This document shows positions 23,531-33,524 of a DNA stretch of 64,000 nucleotides, in pieces (the first letter of the stretch is position 1; each line of letters opens with the position of its first letter). The position numbers and the translations under genes were made by a program. The notes under the pieces were generated by a model. The model worked only from the letters and a program-made list of their open reading frames with translations, was not told where the DNA came from and made no database searches. The stretch is taken from assembly GCF_000715075.1 (NCBI RefSeq), contig NC_134089.1, positions 107,267,157 to 107,331,156 on the forward strand, written 5' to 3'. The DNA comes from Nicotiana tabacum (lineage: Eukaryota; Streptophyta; Magnoliopsida; Solanales; Solanaceae).

Positions 23531-24150
23531 CAAGAATTGCAACATAGTGGAAACACATCTCGAACCACGTCACAATCAATGTACCCGTGATTATTGACAC
23601 ATCTCAACTCTGTTGAGATTTGAATTTGTGTCACATAAATGCGCACCCGTGTTTAAGAAAGTTAAATTATTAAAGGCGTGCCTAAAGTGACTAGCGTATC
23701 ATTTATTTTAGGTAGGGCCATGGAGTTTTGCTGAATGGTCCATCCCGAAGTCTAAGAAATTTTAAAGTCAAATATTTACTGAAGGCCCCGCAATTTTCTA
23801 TTTTTCATTCGGCGAGGCTCATCTCATTCTTTTCTTTTAAAAGGAATTTGCAACATCATGGACACGCATCTCGAACCACGTCACAATCAATGTACCCGTG
23901 ATTAGAAACGCATCTCGATTCTGTTGAGATTTGGATTTGGGTCACATAAATGTGCACCCGAGTTTAAGAATGTAAGATTTATTAAAGCGCGTCCTAAAGA
24001 GAATAACGTATTGGTATTTTGGAAAAACCGTGAAATTTGCTAAACGGCTCGTCCCTAAGGCTAAATAATTAAAGCAATACATTTTGTGTGGCCCCGCAAT
24101 CTACGCGTTTTATTTGGCGAGGCTCGTCTCATTTTTATTTTAAAAGGATA
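23531..24150 (-). repeat. Tandem duplication inside the Ogre LTR
   Basis: Two diverged copies of about 310 bp (starting near 23531 and 23842) share TCTCGAACCACGTCACAATC, GTGATT...GACACATCTC, CCCGCAAT and GGCGAGGCTC...CTCATT. The plus-strand Ogre LTR has one such unit (about 800-930). The duplication is thus particular to this family or copy. Confidence 0.75.
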
Positions 24151-26342
24151 CCCTAAAATGACTACATTTTCTCTATTAAATCCGTCTTTGGAATAAAGCA
24201 ATCGGGAAATACTTTTCAATTACCTGCTCGCAAAATGTGATAACCAGTTGATTGGATCGGAAAAATAGACATGCATATGGCAACCTTATTCATCGATGGG
24301 CATATATATGAGGTTCAGTAAATTATTCCATACACGCTTAACACTTAAAGGCGAAAAGACTGAAACTGACCCTATCTAACTTAGGTGATATCACTACATG
24401 TTTCAGGCAACATTTATCCAACAATATGACCTACGCGATTTTTATCTTTTTGGGATAATCCAAATTGCCTAGTGTCCCTTTGAAATATACGTTATCTACT
24501 GATGAACCAAGGTGGAACAAACGCGATTACTGCATTGTCATTCTTAACCGACCCTATGTGAAACCATTTGTTGGCCAAACATTACTACTACACCACTAGT
24601 TTCTTCTTGATTAACATACACCGACAAATTACTGGACCAAACTCTTATAGACTGAAACCTGTTCCATTACACAGTTTGGAGGTCAAACTTTACATGTCGG
24701 GTATACAGAATGTTCTAAACTGCAACAATAAACAAGATAAAAATTACTACACTAAGTTCAGACTGCAATTCTTCTTATACTCTTATTCATGCTACAAGTT
24801 CATCATTACACCAGTGAAATTAGAATGTGTACCTGCTGGACAATAAGAATGAGAAGAAGAAGAATGAGACAGCAGTAATACAGCAGTAACACAACAGCAA
24901 CAAACAGCAACAGTATAACCACTAGTTCACGAACAACCAACAGCAGTTTCCACAACGATAAACCCACAGGTGGTCGAGCTCCAACCAACAATCCCAGAAC
25001 AGAGTAGTAAACCAGCAGAAAAACCCAGAATATTCAAATGCAATAGTAACAGCAGTTCAATAATCACAAAAACTCGACGAATAACCAACAGCAGCTTCAA
25101 TAGCAATAAGACTAGACTCAATCAGCAGCATGCAGAAGCCCAGAATACAGTAGTAATCCCACAGAGAAATCAAAATACCCTAATGAAATAGTAACAGACC
25201 AAAACATTTAGAACTAACAGCTTTATTCCTCTCTGAACACTTAATAATTTTCCAGCCTATGCTCTCAATACTCCACTGACCTCTCTCCGTTCGAATCCCC
25301 AGACCTTGTTCTAAATAGGCCTATTTATAGGCAGAAATGGTAGGCTCCAGGCTGCCTTTGATCCCTTCAGCCTTTTCCTGCCCAAAACTCCTTTAAACTA
25401 ATCAAAACTCCTCAAAGCCCATCTTCTTGACAGCATACCAGCATGTGTTTTCTGCCCAAAGGTATGGGCAGGCTATAATATTTAATCACCCCCATGCTAC
25501 CAAGTTTGGTTCCCCACTATTGCATTAGTTTAATCCTATTTCAGTACCCTATTATCATTAAAATAAGCTTAATGAGTGACCCTCTAAGCAGACCCCATCC
25601 TTAACAGCCTGTTAGTATGTTACTAGATTCCTAGGATTACCCCTTAAACCTGGCATATTACTGCACTATCCTAACTTTAATAGTCAGTATATAAACTCTC
25701 TTGAATTTTAGCTAATAATCACTGACTACTTAGCTAATCAGCTTAAACTCAATACTGATTTTAGGTTGGTCTGTCAGATTTTCTGTAGCTATATTTAGTT
25801 CCTAAACTAAGTTCAAACAAGGATTCAAACACCATCAACAAGGGTGTCAATCAAAAATGGTATGAGTTGGTCATATTGGGAACCAATCCTGCCCAACTCA
25901 CAGCCAAACAATGCAAAAGACAACAACCCATTGGCTAAACGAGTAGCCTAATTCACAGACAAAACTGAACATATTTCGAAGGTTCATTATATGCTAGCAT
26001 ACAGATTTAGATGAGCTATTGTCCTGGCAAGTATACATGGAGGGTGTTAATAAACTACTGTCATGATTTCATCTAGTTTCAAGCACATTAATTGACGACA
26101 CTTGTTCAAACGACTATACAAACTATACAATACAACAGGTAATCAAATAAACACCAAAACAAACTTAACGCTAACTCAGGGTTTACAGTATTGACAGAAA
26201 AATCGGAACCAAAACAAACTAAACATGAAAAACAGGTAGAATCTATAGGAGAACAAAAGAAAAAGGGAAATATTACCTCAGGGATTTGAAATCAAAACTG
26301 ACTCCAACTCGAACTCGGACTCGACCATTTTGGGGTTGAATG

Positions 26343-26388
26343 GACTTTAATCGAAGTGTTCTCAACTGAGAACACCTCGGTTAAAGTC
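26343..26388 (-). promoter_or_regulatory. LTR hairpin (5' LTR copy)
   Basis: Same sequence as 9158-9203. Two 22-base arms with two mismatches surround a two-base loop, about 450 bp downstream of the TATA-like box, in the transcribed LTR. A hairpin of different stem sequence occupies the equivalent place in the plus-strand Ogre LTR (28377-28418). Confidence 0.6.
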
Positions 26389-27965
26389 TATTAGACCCCG
26401 ATCCTTTGTTGATTTGGACAGACACCCATAAAATTGAGTTCTAGGGTTCTTGGTGGTCTGATTTGGGATTCGTTCAGTTTTGGTCAGATTCGAACGGGAC
26501 CAAGGTCATTTAGGGGGTGAGGGAGGTCAGGAGGTGTCGTGATGTGAGTTTGGGGTTGGTGGGTGTAGATCTGCTTGTTGCTCGAATCTTCGATTGAAGA
26601 TTCGAGAAGTTGCAGGGTGATTTGAGGTAAACGGTTGGTGGATTCGTGTTCAGGGTGGTTGGGTGTATCAGGGGTGTTGTTTTGGTAGTCATCGGCGTCC
26701 TTGTCGCCGGGTTTACGTTGAAAGGGAACCAGGGCGGCTGCTAGGGTTTCGAGGGGTTTGGGATCTTTTCTGAGAGAGACGAAGAAACAGGGTGGGGTGC
26801 TTGGATGGGGGGCGGGGTAAAAGGGTTAGGTTTATATATGAATTAGGGGTTTAGATCCTGGCCGTTGGATCAGGTGAGATTGATGGCCAAGATCTATTCA
26901 CAGGAGGGGGACGATGTCGTTTGGGTGTAGTGGTGGGTGAGACCGGGTGTGGGAATGGATCGGGTTAGGTTAATGGGTCTAGGGGAGGGCCTGGATCCGT
27001 TGGATCAATGGGGTTGGACGGCTCAGATCAGCCTGCCTAAAACGGCGCCGTCGAGGTTTAATGAGTGACCTGATCGGGACCGTTCATTTGAATCAGATCA
27101 ACGGCTCAAACGAGGATGCTGATACGGCGTCGTTTGGGACCGTGCCTGGGCAGCCTGGGTTTGGACTGGGTTGGGGTAATTGATTTGGGCCTGACTTCCA
27201 TTTATATTTCGGCCCCATCCGAGTTCTTTTCATTTTTTCACAACTCTTTTCTTTTTCTTTAATTACCAAAATTAAACAAAACTCCTAAATAATTAAAATT
27301 ACACACATATTATTTAACACCTATTAACACACAAATTAACATTAAATAAAATCACTCAATGACAAGAAACACACATGCATGTATTTTTGGTTTTCTTTTA
27401 ACCAAATTATGGCTAATTAATTTCTAAATGTACCATTAATTCCTAAATGCATGCAACGTATTTTTGTATTTTCAACTATTACAAGGTGAGCGTTCACGGA
27501 CAAAACAATTATCAAAATGTCAAGTATATTCTCAAAAATTGTGCCCGAAGGTAACTTGTTTTATTTTATTTTATTTTTCGATTTCTTTTGGAGTAGTTTC
27601 CGTGAAGCAAAAATCATGTGCTCACAGTCAGTTTTAGTTTTTGAAGTATATTAGGATTTTATTTTTATTGTTGCAATTCTATAAAATCAGAAAAATAATT
27701 ACAAAATTACAAAGTGGAAAATAAATAGACAAAATGAAATAAAAAAAAGGAAGGAAATTGAGTGAGAGACAAAGGGCTGGCAAATTTTGGGCCAATTTAA
27801 AAGAATTTTTAGGCCCAACGCCTTAAACCCATTCCAAATCAGCCCAGCCCAAGTCCCCAACCCGGTCCTCCTCCCAGTAAGTCCAAACAACGTCGTTTCC
27901 CCATCATCTAACCACGACCGTTGGATCTCATCAATCCAACGATCCAGATCTAACTAGGTTACCTG

Positions 27966-27974
27966 TATATAAAT
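27966..27974 (+). promoter_or_regulatory. TATA-like box of the plus-strand Ogre LTR
   Basis: TATATAAAT follows a GC-containing stretch and precedes a C-rich leader (CTTCCCCTCCCCC). The same arrangement occurs on the minus strand of the other LTRs at about 26830 and 9645. Confidence 0.55.
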
Positions 27975-28376
27975 GTCCGAAACTTCCCCTCCCCCATTTG
28001 CCTCATCGTCCTCACCCTACCCATCCGCAACAAACCCTAATCCGTGCCGCCCTAAATCCCTCGCCGGCGGTGAATGCAACCTACGCCGTTCACCCCCAGA
28101 TTAACACCATAGATCTTCCTCACTCTCCTCTTTCCATTGCACCCACTAGTTCCCCTCGAATAAGGCCGGAGCTCGTCAAATCTTCGATTGAAGTTTCCAG
28201 TCAAATTGAAGGTTCATCCAAATCATCCCAAAATCACACCACACAACCCCCGGCCCTCCCTCAACACCAATCCATGTTTATTTTCCTTCAAATCACTGTG
28301 AAACGGTTCAAGGCTTAGATCTGAGAATTTCTGGCCAAAACCCTAAACCAAATCTTTGTGATTTCGAACCGTAGTA

Positions 28377-28418
28377 TCCTTAACCATGTGTTCTCTTGTA
28401 AGAACACATGGTTAGGGA
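28377..28418 (+). promoter_or_regulatory. LTR hairpin of the plus-strand Ogre
   Basis: Perfect 14-base arms (TAACCATGTGTTCT and AGAACACATGGTTA) surround a six-base loop, extending to 18 bases with one mismatch. It lies about 410 bp downstream of the TATA-like box. Core TGTTCT...AGAACA is shared with the minus-strand family, but the outer stem differs. Confidence 0.65.
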
Positions 28419-30962
28419 TGTTACACGTCAAAAATCTGAAAGGATTCAGACGTTTTCTGACTGGCCGGAGTTCCTTGTGCCTCTGTGAGTTTTTACTGTT
28501 TCTTTTTACTCGCATGTTTGAAGTTTTATTTACAGTTTTTTGTTCCGTTAATTTTTCTGTTAATTTTATGATTTATTTGTATTAGTTTTGTTCTGTCAAT
28601 TGTTGATTAGTTCTGAGTCGGTATTTGTTTGAATGATTATGAGTTTATGGATTAAGAATTAGTTTCAGTTCATTTAATGTTGTTCATGTTAGCTTAAGCT
28701 TAGTTCGATATCATTTAGTTTGATTGAGTTAATATAATTGAACAATTGGGTTTGGTCAGTTGATTAATTGATTTCTGAGTGCTAATTAATCATTCTCAGT
28801 TAGTTTTAGATTGGATTAGGGTATTGGTTATAGCTGTTAAGGATGAGGGTAGGTTCAGTAACTTTGAGGAGCTTTCAGGGGTAGTCTAGGTATGGAAAAG
28901 GGCAGTTCTGATAGGAATAGTAATATCAAGGTATATGGAAGGGCAGTATAGGTATTGTATGGGTAGAGGAATACCCTAGGGTCTTCTAGAATGGGATTTT
29001 AGTGCACATTTCAGCACAAAAGGGGTGCTTACTTGCTTAGCAAGTCAAGAATAGGGGGACTAAACTGAAATAAGGGAGGGACTAAAAAGAAAATAAGGAA
29101 TCTGATCTAGGCTCTTGGGGTTGCCTATAAAAGGGCATGAAATGCCTTGGGAAAGGGGGTTCTTCTTCTTCCTTCAGCTCTAAGATCGCAAACCCTCACA
29201 AAAGGCTCTCCTCCCTTCTTTCAAAACCAGTTAGTAGTTCCATTCCAGTATTCAAAAATACAAACATCAAAAAATGAAAAAATCAAAAACAATCTTACAA
29301 TTTCAGTATTAGTTCTGGATTTCAGTTGGGCTTTGAGTTTAGCAGTATTACAAAGGTGTTTGGGTTCAGCTGGGAAGGCTAGGAGTGCATTTGAAGTTTG
29401 TTGAATTTATCTGTGGAGTCTGCCTGTATTTCTGGTTTTCAAAGCAATCTGCCTGTATTTCTGTGGTGTATATTGCTGAGTTTGTTGTTGTTGCTGTTCA
29501 AAGTAGCTGACTCCTCTCTTTCTCTCTATTTACATTCCAATTTCCAGGTACATTTCCCTGAACCTCACTGATGTATGCTCGTTGAAGTTGAAATGAAATG
29601 TTCAAGGGGCCTGTTATTCAACAGAAAGCAGTCTGTATGTTAACTGTTAGTAATAGTGTAGTTTCCTGTTATATAACTGGCAGTTATGTGTATAATTAAA
29701 CTTGTTCAGTAAGGTTGATTACATGTTGAATGTTGCATAACCTTGAACTGTTTGAAATGGGCATTTGAAATAGCTTTGAGCATAGGTATGGTCTAATTTG
29801 AAGGTTCATGCGAATTCAATAGTCAGAAGTAGCGATTGGATCTATGTAAATGACATATGAATTCAGGAACAGGTCTGATGACATTTAGCCTAGTTACTTA
29901 TATTTTTTTTTCTTCGTTGATCATGCTAGTATAACAGAATGTTTGCTTGTGATTGAGGAATCGTGATAGGCAAACCTGGTTTGTTTGTTGGTAAATGGGT
30001 ACTAAAACCAGTTAAAAATCATGAAACAAAACTCATTCACAATTGATTTAGTTCATTAAGGGTAGCAGGTCTTGATAGGTAATTAGTATGATAAATCGTT
30101 TAAGAATTTTGGAGTTCGCAGCTTCAGTTAAAATAAGGGTATGCATGGTCAGTGTAGTGACTCGTTGATATTATATCAATTGTTGCAATGGAAACATACC
30201 CATACGCGTTGGCGGGCCCAATCTTCCTTTGAATTTGGTTCTTAGTTTATTTCAGTGTAATTCAATTCTAGATTAATTAGTCTTTTAGAGGCACATAATA
30301 AGTAGGAAATCACAGTTACTTCAAGATTACTACTAGCCTTACCCAAATAAAATCACTAATTATGGGCCCTCAATGTGGTTGTTAAAATGATTAAAATTGG
30401 GAATGGCCGTTTAGCGAACTCCACGATCTTCCCCAAATGGTATTACGTCGGAATCTTTAAGCTCGGTTTTAATTAAAGTACTTTCTTGAACTCGGGTGCG
30501 CATTGATGCGACCCAAATCCAAATCTCGATGAAGTCGAAATGTGTTGACAATCACGGGCGCATTGATTGCGACGGGGTTCGAAACGCATTTTCACGACGT
30601 CGCAATTCTTTTAAAATAAATAATGATAAAAAGTGGTTTACGAATAAACAGCACATAAGCTAGCATGTATTAAAATCAGATAAAAATCAAATACAACAGT
30701 TAAGCGACCGTGCTAGAACCACGGAATCCGGGAATGCCTAACACCTTCTCCCGGGTTAAAAAAATTCCTTACCCGAATTTCTGATTCGCGGACTGTTAAC
30801 AGAGTCATATTTTTCTCAGTTCGGGATTCAATCGGTGACTTGGGACACCATTAATCTCTCAAGTGGCGTCTCTGAATAATTAATAATTAAATCTCGTTCT
30901 GATTGTCCTTTAAATCGAAAAACTCCTTTGCGCCCTTGCGGGTGTAAAAAGGAGGTGTGACA

Positions 30963-32328
30963 CTGATGCCCTTGAAAACTTAGGGTCTTCGATTGAAGAC
31001 AATGAGGTTAACTTGTGGAGCAGTCGTACAAATCATGAGGTCGGTAGTAGAAGAAGGTCACGCCGAAATAAACTCCACAAGCTTAACCTGGAATTGGAGA
31101 AATAAATACGTAGAGTATTTGAAGACCGGGAAACTTCCCTTAGATCTAAAAGAATCGAGGGCCCTGGGCATATAAGCAGCCCGATTCAGCTTGTTTGAGG
31201 ATGGAATTTTGTTCACAAGAATGTTCAATGGCCCGCTAGCAATCTGTCTAGGATCGAGAGATACCGACTATGTTCTAAGGGAAGTTCACGAGGGCACTTG
31301 TGGAAATCATTCAGGCACCGAATAATTGGTTCACAAAGTGATTATAGCTGGCTATTACTAGATCTACATGGAAACGAATGCGAAAGAGTTCGTAAGAAAA
31401 TGTGACAAATGCCAAAGATATGCTCCGATTATTCACCAACCCGGGGAACTGTTGCATTCGGTCTTGTCTCCATGGCTATTCATGAAGTGGGGAATAGACA
31501 TTGTTTGCCCTCTTCCATGGGCACAGGGTAAGGCTCAATTTATCTTATATATGACTGACAATTTTCTAAGTGGGTTGAAGCACAGGCATACGAGAAGGTT
31601 ATAGAGAAGGAAGTCATCGACTTCATTTGGGACCACATCATATGTCGGTTTGGGATGCCATCCAAAATTGTATGTGACAACAGGAAACAGTTTATTGGCA
31701 GCAAAGTGACCAAGTTTCTCGAAGATCATAAGATTAAAATGATCTTATCGACACCTTATCACCCTAGTAGGAACGAACAAGACGAATCGACCAACAAAAC
31801 AATAATCCAAAACCTTAAGAAAGGGTTGACCGATGCCAAGGGAAAATGGAAAGAGACCATGCCCGGAGTTCTTTGGGCATATCGCATAACTTCGAATAGT
31901 ATCGGGCCACTCCATTCTCATTGGTATATGGCATCGAAGCTCTAATACTGGTTGAAGTTGGGGAGACAAGTATTAGATTCTGATATGCAATAAAGGAATA
32001 AAATGACGAGGCCATAAATATTAGCTTGGATCTATTGGATGAAAGGCGTGAAGCCTCCCTTGTTCGATTGGCCGCCAAAAAGAAACAGATCGAGAGGTAT
32101 TACAACTGAAGGGCCAACCTTCGATACTTCAATGTCGGAGACTTAACGCTAAGGAAGGTCACACCAAACACCCGGAATCCGAACGAAAGGAAATTGGGCC
32201 TGAACTGGAAAGCACCATATCAGATTCTCAAGGTCACAGCGAAAGGATCCTACAAGCTCGGAATGATGAACGGAGAACAACTACCAAGCAATTGGAACGT
32301 AACCCACCTAAAATGATATTACTGCTAA
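30963..32328 (+). pseudogene. Tat-like RNase H end and integrase, broken
   Basis: The reading starts with DALENLGSSIED, then the connection, then the zinc-binding region CDKCQRYAPIIHQPGELLHS with HEGTCGNHSG before it. The core shows MKWGIDIVCPLP, then VCDNRKQFIGSKVTKFLED, and NEQDESTNKTIIQNLKKGL carrying the catalytic Glu. The C-terminus ends PSNWNVTHLK near 32312. At least two frameshifts (near 31160-31180 and 31570) and several stops break it. The strong match in motif order to 57350-58576 supports the call. Confidence 0.8.
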
Positions 32329-33524
32329 GGTAAGACCCCATTTCATTTCCTTTTGTGTTTCGGACTAACACTTGTAGGTGATCGACAAGGAGCGGCACAA
32401 AGTCTTTAGGTCTGAAAGCACGCATTGTACTCTTTTACCCTTGAACCGGTTTTGTCCCAAATGAGTTTTTCGGCAAGGTTTTTAATGAGGCAACAGTGGA
32501 TCGTGCTAACTTAGAATCAATGGCTGATCACAAATCGGTGTCAAAGATAGCATTAACAGTATCTGAGGTTCCTCTACAATCAACCTCGAATACCGGGGGG
32601 CAATACTCTCGGATATCGACTTTTGCGAGGAAATTACTTCATAATAGAAGGGTCTCTATAGGTAGGATTTGTTATAAAGGCCATATAGTCTAATGAACCG
32701 TGCCCTCATAGATTGCTCGAGCCCTAGCATAAAACATGTATGCATGTATAACTGTTATGCACAAGAATAAAGAGAAGTACTTTCCTTGCAATTATCTTAT
32801 GTTTTAGAAAAAAATTCTCTTTACATCTGTTAAAAAATTTTCATACTTTCGATCTCCTAAAGGTAACGAGCTCAAGGGATGCTTATAACCGGAGTTTGAA
32901 TGATCACTCCCTCACTCGGGGGCTGCCGTCCAAAAACAAACTTGAACGGCCCAAGTAACTGGGCCTCAGAAGCATAAGACCTATAAGGCAACCCCCAGAT
33001 TTTAAAGGCCACGGCTACCCCGCTCGGGAACTATTATCCTGGGTAAGCCCGGATAGCTCGAGATAGTAAGTCCAATGGGAAGCCCCCGAACTAAAAAGTT
33101 ACGGCCATATTGACACGGTTCGAAGACGTCCGAAACCCGTAACAAAAACTAGGCCTTCAAAAAAATTTCGTAACCGGATCTAAATGCTAACCTCGGCGAA
33201 CTACGATCTCGGCTACTTACTTTAGGAAAAAAGTTTTCGATAACACCGAACCCCCAAGACGCCTTAAAATATAGTAATGTAAAGGCGAAGTTTGTTTGAA
33301 CTTTCAAACATAACCTAAGTTTTTTTTTTTGCTAAGGCATCCCGACCTTCATGAATACAAGTAATAAAGTAAACGGAAAATATGAAAGTCGAAAGGGAAA
33401 TAAATCCTTATATATATTCAACAATATTTTTACAAAGGCCAAATTGGCCCAATACAAAAATCTACAACGGCCAAAACAGCCTAAAAAGATGCAAAAAAAG
33501 AGCAAAAATAAAAACAAATATAGG
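32329..33524 (+). other. Non-coding 3' region of the Tat-like element
   Basis: About 1.2 kb between integrase and the antisense gene. It contains the phrase CCGGTTTTGTCCCAA...GTTTTTCGGCAAGGTTTTTAA that recurs after integrase in the other Tat-like element (58615-58655). An AC-type purine-rich run precedes the antisense gene. No gene seen. Confidence 0.5.

Larger units (their letters stand above)
7338..27626 (-). mobile_element. Ogre-like Ty3/gypsy retrotransposon, minus strand
   Basis: Read on the minus strand the order is: 5' LTR (27626-23172), primer-binding site, leader, ORF1, gag, protease with G-patch, intron, RT, RNase H, integrase, repeat-rich 3' region, polypurine tract, and truncated 3' LTR (10437-7338). 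The extra ORF1, the intron after protease, and a very long LTR place it in the Ogre branch. The two LTR copies agree closely by eye, with a few small indels, so the insertion is fairly recent. It is related to but distinct from the plus-strand Ogre. The coding parts carry several stops, frameshifts and an ORF1-gag internal deletion. Confidence 0.85.
23172..27626 (-). repeat. 5' LTR of the minus-strand Ogre, 4.45 kb
   Basis: On the minus strand the LTR begins TGTGAGCAC at 27626 and ends GGCGTGACA at 23172, giving TG...CA termini. It carries a TATA-like box on the minus strand at about 26830-26838, the strong hairpin at 26343-26388, a CAG/CAA-rich stretch at about 24870-25110, and a tandem duplication of about 310 bp at 23531-24150. 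The part from 24545 to 27626 is shared with the truncated 3' LTR. Four-kilobase LTRs are usual for Ogre elements. No gene. Confidence 0.9.
27627..30962 (+). repeat. 3' LTR of the plus-strand Ogre, 5' end truncated
   Basis: Positions 29678-30962 are the second copy of 1-1292. The upstream part (27632-29677) aligns in content with the reverse complement of the minus-strand LTR: a TATA-like TATATAAAT at 27966-27974, a run of CCGTTGGATC-type motifs before it, and a hairpin after it. The element's TG start is not present, so the first few hundred bases of the LTR are missing at the junction with the minus-strand Ogre. It ends GGTGTGACA at 30962 and abuts gypsy pol sequence. The proline-rich frame at 27998-28318 lies in the transcribed leader and is not a recognised gene. 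Confidence 0.8.

Noticed and set aside
27998..28318. Proline-rich 106-codon ORF just after the LTR TATA box
   Set aside because: The frame has no recognised domain and lies in an LTR transcript leader; open frames of this size are expected by chance.
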